A stretch of DNA of 64,000 nt from Eubacterium sp. 14-2 (GCF_000403845.2 NZ_KE159568.1:310001-374000), one strand, 5' to 3'; positions 51,731 through 61,007 are shown, counted from the stretch's first letter. The notes: generated by a model from the sequence alone, not told the origin. A program made the numbers and translations.

Positions 51731-53917
51731 TTATCTGGCTCCGACCATACCTTTCATTTTCCCGAAAGCCTGTTTTTTGTCGGGACGAAACAGCAGATAA
51801 ACAAATCCTGCCATCAGAATCAGGGCAGCCGCTGTCCCGACTCCAAAGGTTCCCAGGGTAAGCCAGGTTCCGATCTGATAAATACACAGCGACACAGCGT
51901 AAGCCAGCAGACACTGATATCCAATGGCAAACCAGAACCATTTTATGTTGTTCATCTCCCGTCTGACAGCGCCCATGGCCGCAAAACAGGGTGCGCACAG
52001 CAAGTTAAATATCAGGAAGGAATAAGCGGCGGCAGCTGTCATATGACCTGCCAGCATTTCCTGTATTTCCTTTCCGTCTTCTGCCACTTCCGCAAATCCA
52101 AACAGAATTCCAAACGTACCCACTACATTTTCTTTTGCCACCAGGCCAGTCACAGCTGCAACTGCTGATTTCCAGTCGCCCCAGCCAAGGGGAAGAAAGA
52201 GCCATGCAAACATATTTCCAATGGAGGCCAGAATGCTGTGGTCAGTTTCCATATCTTCCAGCATACAAAACTGACCGTCCACCCAGCCGAAATATGTAGT
52301 AAACCATATAAAAATCGTAGACAACAGGATAATTGTCCCAGCCTTTCTGATAAAGGACCATCCCCTCTCCCACATGCTCCTGAGCACGTTCCCGGCCGTG
52401 GGCATATGCCAGGCCGGAAGCTCCATTACAAAAGGAGCCGGATTTCCCGCAAACATTTTTGTTTTCTTCAAAATAATTCCGGAACAGATCACCGCCCCGA
52501 TTCCCACAAAAAACGCACTCCAGGAAACCCACCAGGCATTGTTGAAAAATGCGCCTGCAATCAGTGCGATAACGGGCAGTTTTGCACCGCAGGGAATAAA
52601 GGTAGTGGTTATAATGGTCATTTTTCGATCCCTGTCGTTTTCAATGGTTCGGGAGGCCATAATTCCCGGCACACTGCAGCCTGTTCCAATCAGCATGGGA
52701 ATAAAAGATTTCCCGGAAAGACCGAATCTGCGGAAAATACGGTCCATAATAAAGGCCACTCTGGCCATATATCCACATGACTCCAGAAATGCCAGAAAAA
52801 CAAACAGTACCAGCATCTGGGGTACAAATCCCAGCACTGCACCCACACCGGCCACAATTCCGTCCAAAATCAGCCCCTGCAGCCAGGCAGCACAGCCAGC
52901 CCCATCCAGCACGCCGGAAAGAAATTCCGGAACTGACGCCACATGAAGGCTCTCCACACCAAACAGGTTCCATCCTTCTCCAAACACTCCGTCGTTCACC
53001 CAGTCTGTGGCCTGGCTTCCCACCGTAGTCACGGAAACATAATACACAAATGCCATTATCGCCGCAAAAAGAGGCAGCGCCAGAATCCGGTTCGTGACAA
53101 TTTTATCAATCTTATCAGAGACTGTGATTTTCTCTTTCTGCTGTCTGATACAGCATTCTTTTACCACAGAAGAAATATACAGGTAACGTTCACTGGTGAT
53201 AATACTCTCCGCATCGTCATCCATTTCTTTTTCCAGAGCTGCAATCTCTGCTGTCACATCAGGCACATGTTTCATTTTCTCTGCAATCCCCTTATCCTGT
53301 TCCAGAAGTTTCACAGCAAAAAACCGCTTCTGTTCTTCTGGTATTTCATTTCCCAGCTTATCTTCCACAGCCTTTAACGCCTTTTCCAGCTCCGGAGAAA
53401 ATGCAGGAGCTGCCTTTACCGCTCTCTGGCTCTCTGCAGCACGCAATGCCTGTTCCGCTGCCTCTTTCACACCTTCTCCTTTCAGGGCAGAGATTTCCAC
53501 CACCGGACAGCCCAGTTTCTCACTGAGCTTCTCCACATGTATCTGAACTCCGTTTTTTTTCATGATATCCATCATATTTACAGCCAGAACCAGAGGAATC
53601 CCAAGCTCCATCAACTGGGTGGAAAGATAAAGATTCCGCTCCAGGTTCGTTCCGTCCACAATATTCAAAATCCCATCGGGGCGTTCTTCCATCAGATAAT
53701 TTCTGGCAACCACTTCCTCCGGTGTATAGGGAGAAAGGGAATATATTCCCGGCAAATCCATAACAGCCACATCTTTATGGCCTTTCAGTTTTCCCTCTTT
53801 TTTCTCCACTGTGACTCCGGGCCAGTTCCCCACAAACTGGCTGGAACCGGTCAGTGCATTAAACAATGTGGTTTTTCCGCAGTTTGGATTTCCTGCCAAT
53901 GCTATTTTTACAGACAT
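51731..53917 (-). CDS. feoB: Ferrous iron transporter FeoB
   Basis: About 728 residues. An N-terminal G-protein domain (GNPNCGKTTLFNALTG P-loop, DLPGIYSLSPYTPEE, NMMD at G4) and a helical GDI region are followed by a membrane domain with two Gate repeats containing the conserved cysteine-bearing GTGCSVPGIMASRTI. It imports Fe(II). The ATG at 53917 has GGAGGTGG upstream; a longer in-frame start at 53986 is not conserved. A palindrome resembling the feoA operator lies 80 bases upstream (53997-54010). Confidence 0.96.
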   Translation of the reverse strand: MSVKIALAGNPNCGKTTLFNALTGSSQFVGNWPGVTVEKKEGKLKGHKDVAVMDLPGIYSLSPYTPEEVVARNYLMEERPDGILNIVDGTNLERNLYLSTQLMELGIPLVLAVNMMDIMKKNGVQIHVEKLSEKLGCPVVEISALKGEGVKEAAEQALRAAESQRAVKAAPAFSPELEKALKAVEDKLGNEIPEEQKRFFAVKLLEQDKGIAEKMKHVPDVTAEIAALEKEMDDDAESIITSERYLYISSVVKECCIRQQKEKITVSDKIDKIVTNRILALPLFAAIMAFVYYVSVTTVGSQATDWVNDGVFGEGWNLFGVESLHVASVPEFLSGVLDGAGCAAWLQGLILDGIVAGVGAVLGFVPQMLVLFVFLAFLESCGYMARVAFIMDRIFRRFGLSGKSFIPMLIGTGCSVPGIMASRTIENDRDRKMTIITTTFIPCGAKLPVIALIAGAFFNNAWWVSWSAFFVGIGAVICSGIILKKTKMFAGNPAPFVMELPAWHMPTAGNVLRSMWERGWSFIRKAGTIILLSTIFIWFTTYFGWVDGQFCMLEDMETDHSILASIGNMFAWLFLPLGWGDWKSAVAAVTGLVAKENVVGTFGILFGFAEVAEDGKEIQEMLAGHMTAAAAYSFLIFNLLCAPCFAAMGAVRREMNNIKWFWFAIGYQCLLAYAVSLCIYQIGTWLTLGTFGVGTAAALILMAGFVYLLFRPDKKQAFGKMKGMVGAR

Positions 53918-53996
53918 TTTCCCACCTCCTGCCTTTCGGCGCTTTTCATTTACTATTTTACATATCAGACCATTTGTTTTATACAACTTATTAAGA

Positions 53997-54010
53997 TTAG
54001 TCTATGCTAA
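53997..54010. promoter_or_regulatory. DtxR-type operator-like palindrome upstream of feoB
   Basis: TTAGTCTATGCTAA has the same TTAG/CTAA half-sites and spacing as the palindrome in the feoA promoter (54595-54610). It is in the 168-base gap between feoA and feoB, suggesting separate metal control of feoB. No strong promoter is visible with it. Confidence 0.5.
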
Positions 54011-54085
54011 CCCATGGGCAAAAAAATAATCCCGCCCGTTTTTTCTTCTGAAACTTCTTTCATATTCTTATCCGGCAAAACCGCC

Positions 54086-54307
54086 TCACTCCACTTCTAT
54101 CATTTCCGCATCCGCCTTCCGCAGAGACAGTTCATACCCCCGCACTGTTACTTCCAGCGGATCTCCCAGAGGGGCCACCTTCCGGACAGACACTTCCACC
54201 CCTCTGGTGATTCCCATATCCATAATCCGGCGTTTTACAGGGCCTTCTCCATGTAATTTTGCCACTTTTACTGTTTTCCCGCATGAAATCTGTTTTAATG
54301 TTCTCAT
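54086..54307 (-). CDS. feoA: FeoA-domain protein, second copy
   Basis: A 73-residue SH3-like protein: LHGEGPVKRRIMDMGITRGV then RKVAPLGDPLEVTVRGYELS, the classic FeoA signature. FeoA proteins are thought to support FeoB activity, probably via its G-protein domain. It lies 26 bases after the first feoA gene and 168 bases before feoB. Two separate FeoA proteins with one FeoB is common in Clostridia. Confidence 0.94.
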   Translation of the reverse strand: MRTLKQISCGKTVKVAKLHGEGPVKRRIMDMGITRGVEVSVRKVAPLGDPLEVTVRGYELSLRKADAEMIEVE

Positions 54308-54333
54308 ATCCTTTCCTTTCTCTGTTTTACAGG

Positions 54334-54549
54334 TTAAATCTGTATTTTGCCTGCCATATCTCTGTCCAGGGCAACTCTTGATTCTTTCACATTCACAATC
54401 ATATTGCCGCTGTTCTGTGACACTACGGTTACCTGTCCGCCGGCCACAAACCCCAGATTTTCCAGAAACTTCCTGGTCTCTTCTTTTCCTCCCACTTTTC
54501 GGATGGTATTCACTTCTCCTGGCAACGCCATAGTTAAAGGCATTTTCAT
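54334..54549 (-). CDS. feoA: FeoA-domain protein, first copy
   Basis: About 71 residues: LTMALPGEVNTIRKVGGKEE, FLENLGFVAGGQVTVVSQNS, GNMIVNVKESRVALDRDMAG. It diverges from the other copy (VVSQNSGNMIV instead of the GDPLEV core) but keeps the FeoA fold pattern. The ATG at 54549 follows a GAAG-rich site; an ATG at 54582 is possible and would put the Fur-like box inside the coding region. It is first in the feoA-feoA-feoB run. Confidence 0.88.
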   Translation of the reverse strand: MKMPLTMALPGEVNTIRKVGGKEETRKFLENLGFVAGGQVTVVSQNSGNMIVNVKESRVALDRDMAGKIQI

Positions 54550-54567
54550 CACTTCTTTCTTCTTTTT

Positions 54568-54583
54568 GATAATGATTCTCATT
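54568..54583. promoter_or_regulatory. Fur-box-like sequence
   Basis: GATAATGATTCTCATT matches the 19-base Fur consensus at about 14 positions when extended. It lies between the feoA promoter and the preferred start codon, so iron-dependent repression by Fur, besides the DtxR-type site, is plausible. Confidence 0.45.
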
Positions 54584-54594
54584 TGATTTCTTTA

Positions 54595-54626
54595 GTTAGT
54601 ATATACTAACATTTATTCGTTGTCAA
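54595..54626 (-). promoter_or_regulatory. feoA promoter overlapped by a perfect palindrome
   Basis: On the minus strand: TTGACA (54621-54626), a 17-base spacer, TATACT (54598-54603). The perfect 16-base palindrome GTTAGTATATACTAAC (54595-54610) covers the -10 box. The adjacent DtxR-family gene makes that regulator the likely ligand-dependent repressor. Confidence 0.7.
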
Positions 54627-54739
54627 TAACCAAATGGAAATTTTTATCAGAACCGGAAAGTATTCCGGAAAGGGAAACCGGGTCCGGCTCTTCCTTTCCG
54701 TGTACTTACATTTTTTACTACTTCCAGCTTTCAAAATAT

Positions 54740-54768
54740 TTGCCAACTTCTGTCTTTTCCAGTATACT
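54740..54768 (+). promoter_or_regulatory. Promoter of the DtxR-family gene
   Basis: TTGCCA, a 17-base spacer and TATACT on the plus strand, about 44 bases before the start codon. No copy of the TTAG/CTAA palindrome overlaps it. Confidence 0.65.
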
Positions 54769-54812
54769 GGATCTATCAGCATACTGAGCGAAACCAGGGA
54801 GGGTATTTTATA

Positions 54813-55181
54813 ATGAAAACCAGTGAATCTGCAGAAAATTATCTGGAAACCATATTGATCCTGAGCCGGAAGCTGCCCGTGGTCCGTTCCATAGACGTAT
54901 CGGTGGAACTGAACTTTAAGAAATCCAGTGTCAGCGTGGCCATGAAAAACCTGCGGGAAAAAGGCCACATTACTGTTTCTGAAGCGGGCTTTATCACTTT
55001 AACGGAATCAGGACGTGAAATCGCGGAAATGATTTACGAACGCCACCGTTTTCTCTCCGGCTGGCTGACCAGTCTGGGAGTAAACGAAAAAACTGCGGCA
55101 GAAGACGCCTGCCGCATGGAACATGTTATCAGTCGTGAGAGCTTTGCAGCCATTAAAAAAGCTGTGGAACACGATTTCTGA
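54813..55181 (+). CDS. DtxR/MntR-family metal-dependent regulator
   Basis: A 122-residue repressor. A winged helix-turn-helix (about 1-65: SAENYLETILILSRKLPVVR, SSVSVAMKNLREKGHITV) is followed by the metal-binding and dimerisation domain (ERHRFLSGWLTSLGVNEKTA, ACRMEHVISRESF), including the glutamate, cysteine and histidine positions typical of the family. No C-terminal SH3 domain, so it is of the short MntR type. It is divergent from the feo genes and probably controls them through the palindromes at 54595 and 53997; whether it senses iron or manganese is open. Confidence 0.92.
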   Translation: MKTSESAENYLETILILSRKLPVVRSIDVSVELNFKKSSVSVAMKNLREKGHITVSEAGFITLTESGREIAEMIYERHRFLSGWLTSLGVNEKTAAEDACRMEHVISRESFAAIKKAVEHDF

Positions 55182-55202
55182 CAAAAATTTCCATATAATT
55201 TT

Positions 55203-56861
55203 TTATGAGAGAGGTACAGCTTTCTGCTTCATGGCAAATTTCTCGTGATACATCATTTTGTCCGCCCTGCGCAGGGTATCACCAAGATCATAATCTACCT
55301 CGCTGTCATACAGTTTGTAGCCACAGGCAATCTGAATGGGGTATTCTTTCGGATTGCTCTGATTACATCTGTCCACTTCCACTTTCAGTCTCTGCACCCG
55401 CTTTCCGCATTCTTCCAGAGATACCCCTTTCAGAAGCACACAGAATTCATCGCCGCCCATACGGTAACATTTTCCGATATCGCCGAATACTTTTTCTATC
55501 AGCTCTGCACTGCACCGGATATATCGGTCTCCTTTCTCATGTCCCAGAGTATCGTTGCACTTTTTCAGGTTATTCAGATCAAACATAACCACAATGCTGT
55601 TTTCCGGAGAAAAATCTTTCTGTTCAATATATTCGGCATAGGCTGTCCGGTTTAAGATTCCTGTCAGCTGGTCATGGTAGGCCATTTCTTCGTATTTCCG
55701 CGCCTGTATGCCGATGGCCATCAGCCGCCTGGTTTCTTTTACAGAGCGGACGCCCAGCACAATGATATATGTAAGAAATCCAACCATGCCCAGAACCATC
55801 ATGGAAGTCCCATTGGATACATAATAAACCACAATATCCACGGCCATTCCCAGAATACAGGCACAGCCGCACCCTAACAATGTCTGCAGTTTCTTATTCC
55901 ATCCAACGGTGCGCAGCTCCCGTACTGACATAAAAACAAAAACCAGCGCCAGAAATACCATGGATGCATGGGTCATCCACAACGTCTCTCTTAAGTCTGC
56001 AATCCCCTTTATCTGAAGCCCCAGTTCCAGCAGAGAAATCATCATACTGGCTGCACAGGGAATATACCATATGATACTGTCTCTGGTGGAATAAAGCTCT
56101 TTTACATACAAAATAAAAGGAACTACCACCAGCATCAGACACAGGAAAGGCAGGTTGGCCAGCGGAATGGAAAAAGGAAAAATCAGCGACATGGAAGTGA
56201 TATCCGTTATTTTCCACAGTCCGATATTCAGGGAAAACATGCCCAGCATAAACAGGCTTTTATCCACCTCTGCCGTATGATAAATAGACACGGTAAAAAA
56301 GATAAACACCAGTCCCATTATGATAGCCGCAAGACTCAGCAGCAGGGGCAGTAAATCTTCTTTGATAATATGCAGCCAGATGCCATATTTGGAGCCCACA
56401 TAAAATTCCGGTATAATATTCCTGGAGCTTTCATACACGGGAGCCAGTACCACCTGAACCTCTTTTCCGGCGTCTGCCGCATTAATCAGCACTGTGTTCC
56501 AGTTGCTTCCCGGCGTCCTGCCGAAAGCATTGGTTTCTTCCGGCCGATAAGTGAATACACATTCTTCCTCAATGTATGCCTCCACATTCTGATGAATGCT
56601 GTAAAAAGCCAGACTGCTGCCTCCTTCAGACACATCGGAAATCCGCATGGTATACACATCTTTCACTCCCAGCGGAGTATTTTCATCCTCTGTATGGACC
56701 ATTTTATATTCCTTAAATTCACCGAAACTGGTGTTCATCTGGTTATGTACCGCATGACTGGCTATGTTTGCGGAAAGATAGAGAAAAAAGAAAAATACTG
56801 TCACTACGCAGCCAGCATAACAGCCAGATATTATACGTCTTATCTTTGTTTTCCATTCCAT
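55203..56861 (-). CDS. Membrane GGDEF diguanylate cyclase (7TM-type sensor)
   Basis: A 552-residue protein. One N-terminal helix (about 14-34), an extracytoplasmic beta-rich domain of about 140 residues, then seven hydrophobic helices (about 180-390), fitting 7TMR-DISM-type sensors, and a C-terminal GGDEF domain with intact YRMGGDEFCVLL and DQLTGILNRTAYAEY. It likely makes cyclic di-GMP in response to an extracellular signal. An inhibitory RxxD site is not evident. It lies 31 bases after an HD-GYP gene that would degrade the same messenger. Confidence 0.92.
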   Translation of the reverse strand: MEWKTKIRRIISGCYAGCVVTVFFFFLYLSANIASHAVHNQMNTSFGEFKEYKMVHTEDENTPLGVKDVYTMRISDVSEGGSSLAFYSIHQNVEAYIEEECVFTYRPEETNAFGRTPGSNWNTVLINAADAGKEVQVVLAPVYESSRNIIPEFYVGSKYGIWLHIIKEDLLPLLLSLAAIIMGLVFIFFTVSIYHTAEVDKSLFMLGMFSLNIGLWKITDITSMSLIFPFSIPLANLPFLCLMLVVVPFILYVKELYSTRDSIIWYIPCAASMMISLLELGLQIKGIADLRETLWMTHASMVFLALVFVFMSVRELRTVGWNKKLQTLLGCGCACILGMAVDIVVYYVSNGTSMMVLGMVGFLTYIIVLGVRSVKETRRLMAIGIQARKYEEMAYHDQLTGILNRTAYAEYIEQKDFSPENSIVVMFDLNNLKKCNDTLGHEKGDRYIRCSAELIEKVFGDIGKCYRMGGDEFCVLLKGVSLEECGKRVQRLKVEVDRCNQSNPKEYPIQIACGYKLYDSEVDYDLGDTLRRADKMMYHEKFAMKQKAVPLS

Positions 56862-56892
56862 ACAACTTCACCATATCCTTATCTGACAGCTA

Positions 56893-57999
56893 CTATTTTA
56901 TAATGATGCTGGCACAGTTCATATCCTCTGCCAGATTGTAAACTTTGCCGGATTTCAGCCCGACCACCGTAGGCCTTAAAATATAACCGGGCTTGTTGGC
57001 CACTACCTTTGCCTTTTCCCCGTTGCTCAGTTCCACAATACAGTCCACCGGATAAAGAATCACGCTTTCCATAAAACTTTTCATCACATTGATGTCCAGC
57101 TCTCCGGTCATGGACATAATCATTTCCACCGCGTCTCTCTGGGAATAGGCTTTCTTGTATACCCGTTCCGTCACCAGTGCATCGTAGATATCCGCCACAG
57201 ACAGGATTTTGGCAAAAAGATGTATTTTTTCTTCGGGAAGCCCCATGGGATAGCCTCTTCCATTGATTTTCTCATGGTGCTGCAGCACTCCCATGGCAAT
57301 GGGCTCCGAAATATCTTCTTTGTCTTTCAGTATGGTATATCCAAACAGGGAATGCTTTTTCATTACTGCAAATTCCCCGTCTGTAAGTTTGCCCGCTTTA
57401 TTCAGAATTTCATTGGGAATCTGTGACTTTCCCACATCATGGAGCAGACCGGAAATCCCGATATCGTACACCTGTTTGTCTGACAGTCCATGCTTCTTCC
57501 CCACAATCATCGCCATGGTGGCCACATCCACGCTGTGCTTAAAGGTATATTCATCGCTTACCTTCAGAGCGCTGATGTCCACCGCAATGGCCTGATTATC
57601 TGTAATGGCCCTCATCAGGTTCCGGGTAATGGCGTCCGTGGTATCTGCAAAATTTTCCGCATCCGTATTGCTGTACAAATACTGAATCCCCTCAGATACC
57701 CGCTGTTTCACACTTTCCGATAATTTTACTTTGGCAGGATCTGATTTCCGGGTCTTCTCAATGACTTTCTGAACGGATTCCGGTATTACCGGTTCCTGAC
57801 TGCCCGGCTCCTTTGGATCTTCTTCGCCTTCTCTGATGTACACGCCCATAATGCCCATTTTCAGCAGGGATTCAATCAGATAATCATCCAGAGGAGCCCC
57901 TCTTGCAATTAATACTCTGCCTGACCGGTCCACAATGGCCTGATCAATTCTCATTCCTTCTTTTAATCTTCTTGTACTTGTATAAATTCTTCTGACCAA
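56893..57999 (-). CDS. HD-GYP cyclic di-GMP phosphodiesterase
   Basis: A 368-residue cytoplasmic protein. The N-terminal region (about 1-60, LKEGMRIDQAIVDRSGRVLI) resembles the DUF3391-like module of HD-GYP proteins, and the catalytic domain has HDVGKSQIPNEIL, HHEKINGRGYP and the GYP residues intact. The C-terminal part (MKSFMESVILYPVDCIVELS) is conserved in such proteins. The start is a TTG at 57999 with AGGCGG eight bases ahead; the first internal ATG (57954) would cut into the N-terminal module. It lies between the surface protein and GGDEF genes. Confidence 0.9.
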   Translation of the reverse strand: MVRRIYTSTRRLKEGMRIDQAIVDRSGRVLIARGAPLDDYLIESLLKMGIMGVYIREGEEDPKEPGSQEPVIPESVQKVIEKTRKSDPAKVKLSESVKQRVSEGIQYLYSNTDAENFADTTDAITRNLMRAITDNQAIAVDISALKVSDEYTFKHSVDVATMAMIVGKKHGLSDKQVYDIGISGLLHDVGKSQIPNEILNKAGKLTDGEFAVMKKHSLFGYTILKDKEDISEPIAMGVLQHHEKINGRGYPMGLPEEKIHLFAKILSVADIYDALVTERVYKKAYSQRDAVEMIMSMTGELDINVMKSFMESVILYPVDCIVELSNGEKAKVVANKPGYILRPTVVGLKSGKVYNLAEDMNCASIIIK

Positions 58000-58012
58000 C
58001 TGATTTACCGCC

Positions 58013-60526
58013 TCACTGTTTTCGGGTTGTGACAGACTTCGTTTTTGACCAGCCGGAATAAATTTTCGTTTGCTTTCCGTCTGATTTTACTGTTTTATAA
58101 GTTCGGATTCTGACATAATACTTTTTCCGGACCTTCAGCCTGGAAATGGTTTTGGATGTGGTCCGGCTGTTTTTCACTGTCACTTTTGCTGTGGATTTTC
58201 CGGTGAATTTCCCGCTGGTGGAATACTGGATTTCATACCCGCTGGTCTGGGTGCTCTGCTTTTTCCATTTTACCGTAAATCCTCCGGTCTTTGCTGTCAG
58301 TTTTGTAAGTTCTGTTTTTCCCGGTTCAATCACAAAATTCTTTTTCAGAATTCCGGTGTAATTCCCTTTGAGCCGGACTGTTACTTCCGCTTTTCCCACA
58401 GAAACATTATTCCGGTAAGAAACCTGATACTGTCTGCTGTTAATATTTTTACCTGACCGGTCTCTCACCCATACCTGCGGTTTTTTGCTTTTTCCGTTAT
58501 AAACGGTGCGTTCCATGGACAGTACGACTTTTTCAGGCCGGTAAATCATTTCCTGAGCCGTGGTTTTTCCGCAGCTGCACGCTTCCATCCGAAATCCGTC
58601 CTGCGAAGGTGTGGCCTGCTGCACCACAGGTTTAAAATCGTGGACATGGTCTTCTTCCTCCGGACTTTCTTCTTCCGGATCTTCTTCCGGACTTTCTTCT
58701 TCCGGACTTTCTTCTTCCGGCGGCGTAACGGGCGAATTTACCGGCGGCTTCTCCTCCGGCGGCGTAACAGGCGGATTTACCGGCGGCTTTTCTTCCGGGG
58801 GAATAACCTGCGTCCCGTCTTTAAACAATACCTTCTGCTCCGCCAGCACATTGTCTTTCAGATTCTTTACATCTGCCACTGTATTCAAATCTTCCGTATA
58901 ATACTCAGACAGAAACAGGAACGTATATTCTCCTGCTTTCGCCTCCGGTTCTGCCTGCAGATAATATCTGCCCGGATGTGCCGAATCGGACCTGAGGGTA
59001 ATTTCATTGCTCCAGTCAGTCTGTGAAAGGATAGCTCCGCTGCTTCCTTCCCAGTATTCTGCCTTTATCTTAAGTACATAATCTGCTTCATAAAGTCCCA
59101 GTTCTTCCGCCTCTTCACTGGTATAAGGCGTTCCGTTTTCATCGTACCACACCAGTTCAAAAAAGACGTTCTCATCCGGTATTGTATCCTCCTGATTACT
59201 TCTGATTCTGTTCAAATCCACTTCTTTCGGCCCGGAGTTGATGGAAATCTTTCCCACCAGAGGATCTGCTGACACAGTTCCTCTGACCACACTCCACACC
59301 CCTTTGTCATAATTCAGGCTGAAACCATTTTCAACACTTCTTTGGGTCAGCACAAAATTACTCCGGACTGCTCTGGCAGGATCTGCTATAATATAATCTC
59401 TTCCTGCATATATAATTCCTGTACCCATGCGGTTTCCCGGACATACTTCCGTTGTGCCTGTCACCGTTCCGCGGATAACTGCCTGCGTTTCCTGTCCCAG
59501 AATCAGAACGCCTGGTTCCCCATCCTGTGAGCCGGTACCGATAAAACTGCCTGTGATTTCCGCTGTTTTGACTTTGCTTAAGTCCAGACCGCCCCCGTTA
59601 CGCAGCGTAACATTTTCCAGGGTCCCCGACTTGAAACCAAGTGTTCCCCCATCTGCAAGCACCAGATTTCCAATATGCTCCACAGAAGCCTCAGAAATCA
59701 TAATTCCTTTTACTGTCAGAGTGGTCTGCCCATTTCCGCGATACTGCCGAGTCCACGCCGAACTGTTCTTTGCTCCTGTAACCTGAATTTCGGCCTGACT
59801 GGTCAGACTGGTATCCACATAATCCCTCACCCTTACTCTGGTATCCAGATTCACCGATGCCCTGCCTTTATAGGGCACGTTTCCATCCACTGCTTCATGG
59901 CCCATATAAACTGCCTGAAAAATTGTTTTATCATTGGAATTCTGAACCGTCAGGGAAGCATTGCTGCCAACTGCCGTTCCCGGATAACCGCCGGCATAGA
60001 TGGTGGGCAGCAGCTCCGTTTCTGTACCTCCCATTCCCTCTTCGCCGCCTGCCAGATAAGTATTCACATTATCCATTGTCAGGCTGTGGCCCGCCAGGAA
60101 AATCTCCCTGTGAGGAACACTCCCCAGCGCATCCGAAGATTCCATGGTGAGTTTCATATTCCGGAAGACAACATTGTCTCCTTCCAGCTGAAGGGGACTT
60201 CGGCAGTTCAGATGACTCTCGGTGCCAGAACCCTGGATCACCGTTCCGGCCGGGATTTTCACAGGAATCATCCGTCCGCTTGCTTCTGCCTCCTGTCCAA
60301 TGGTAATCAGGTTGTTTATGGTAATGGGACTCTGTTTCTGCTGGAGTGCTGCCATAAAGTCTTCCCTTGTATAAACTGTAACTCCGCCTTCTCTGACCGT
60401 TCCATAACTTTCCGTATGGAGCGGGACTGTTTCCGTGCTCCGGGCCAGAGCTGTTTCAGGCAGGCTCATAAGCAGCATGGCTGCCCCAAGCAACAGGCTG
60501 AAATACCTGATTTTTCTTTTCTTCAT
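58013..60526 (-). CDS. Large secreted surface protein with beta-helix and Ig-like domains
   Basis: An 837-residue protein. A signal peptide (SLLLGAAMLLMSLPETALA, cleavage near residue 29) is followed by a right-handed beta-helix-like region (about 45-350) of the pectate-lyase-like/adhesin type, a less clear middle, a low-complexity Pro-Glu-rich stretch (about 575-635), a small domain with HVHDF and CSCGK, and two Ig-like/fibronectin-like domains at the C terminus. No LPxTG, SLH or transmembrane anchor is visible, so it may be released or held by other means. The TTG-initiated HD-GYP gene starts 13 bases downstream. Confidence 0.8.
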   Translation of the reverse strand: MKKRKIRYFSLLLGAAMLLMSLPETALARSTETVPLHTESYGTVREGGVTVYTREDFMAALQQKQSPITINNLITIGQEAEASGRMIPVKIPAGTVIQGSGTESHLNCRSPLQLEGDNVVFRNMKLTMESSDALGSVPHREIFLAGHSLTMDNVNTYLAGGEEGMGGTETELLPTIYAGGYPGTAVGSNASLTVQNSNDKTIFQAVYMGHEAVDGNVPYKGRASVNLDTRVRVRDYVDTSLTSQAEIQVTGAKNSSAWTRQYRGNGQTTLTVKGIMISEASVEHIGNLVLADGGTLGFKSGTLENVTLRNGGGLDLSKVKTAEITGSFIGTGSQDGEPGVLILGQETQAVIRGTVTGTTEVCPGNRMGTGIIYAGRDYIIADPARAVRSNFVLTQRSVENGFSLNYDKGVWSVVRGTVSADPLVGKISINSGPKEVDLNRIRSNQEDTIPDENVFFELVWYDENGTPYTSEEAEELGLYEADYVLKIKAEYWEGSSGAILSQTDWSNEITLRSDSAHPGRYYLQAEPEAKAGEYTFLFLSEYYTEDLNTVADVKNLKDNVLAEQKVLFKDGTQVIPPEEKPPVNPPVTPPEEKPPVNSPVTPPEEESPEEESPEEDPEEESPEEEDHVHDFKPVVQQATPSQDGFRMEACSCGKTTAQEMIYRPEKVVLSMERTVYNGKSKKPQVWVRDRSGKNINSRQYQVSYRNNVSVGKAEVTVRLKGNYTGILKKNFVIEPGKTELTKLTAKTGGFTVKWKKQSTQTSGYEIQYSTSGKFTGKSTAKVTVKNSRTTSKTISRLKVRKKYYVRIRTYKTVKSDGKQTKIYSGWSKTKSVTTRKQ
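58647..58800 (-). repeat. Low-complexity Pro/Glu repeat region
   Basis: Inside the surface protein gene: two PPEEKPPVN-type units with PPVT/SPVT, then a run of EEESPEEESPEED units. Short in-frame tandem repeats like this can change copy number between strains. Confidence 0.85.
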
Positions 60527-60635
60527 TCCACACCTCCTTCTCCATGGGACAGCAGAGGGCTAAAAGACACTCTGCTTCCCTGAATTTGAAAGTATCTTTG
60601 CGTCAGGTCTGCTTCTTTCCATCGGCAGATATCCC

Positions 60636-60980
60636 TTAAGACACTTCTATTTCTTTAATCTGATGTTCATTTCCCTGTATCAGATAAGTGTGTTCACTGC
60701 CGCAGTAAGGGCAGATTTTCCCGTGCTCCACTGTGGGGTAGGTTTCTTCACAGGCTTCACAGTAAGTAATGGCCGGGATGGTCTCTATCACCAGTTCGCA
60801 TCCGTCCATCCGTTCGCTTTTGGAGCATTTCCATTTCCAGCAGTCCTTCAGATAATACGGAATGACAGTGGAAACTTCTCCAATCTGCAGCGTCACCTTT
60901 GTGATTTTATCTGCCTGATTTTCCTCCGCCACACGCTCTACGGTTTTCACAATATGAAACACAATTCCTAATTCATGCAC
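60636..60980 (-). CDS. hypA: Hydrogenase nickel-insertion protein HypA
   Basis: A 114-residue nickel metallochaperone for [NiFe]-hydrogenase maturation. It has the essential MHE N terminus (nickel ligand H2) and a zinc finger with CEAC and CPYC. Between them an insertion (KWKCSKSERMDG) is usual for HypA/HybF. It follows the long oxidoreductase by 27 bases. No hydrogenase subunit or hypB-F gene is in the window, so they must be elsewhere. Confidence 0.94.
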   Translation of the reverse strand: MHELGIVFHIVKTVERVAEENQADKITKVTLQIGEVSTVIPYYLKDCWKWKCSKSERMDGCELVIETIPAITYCEACEETYPTVEHGKICPYCGSEHTYLIQGNEHQIKEIEVS

Positions 60981-61007
60981 GGCTGCTCTCCATTCTCTGT
61001 CCCGTTA

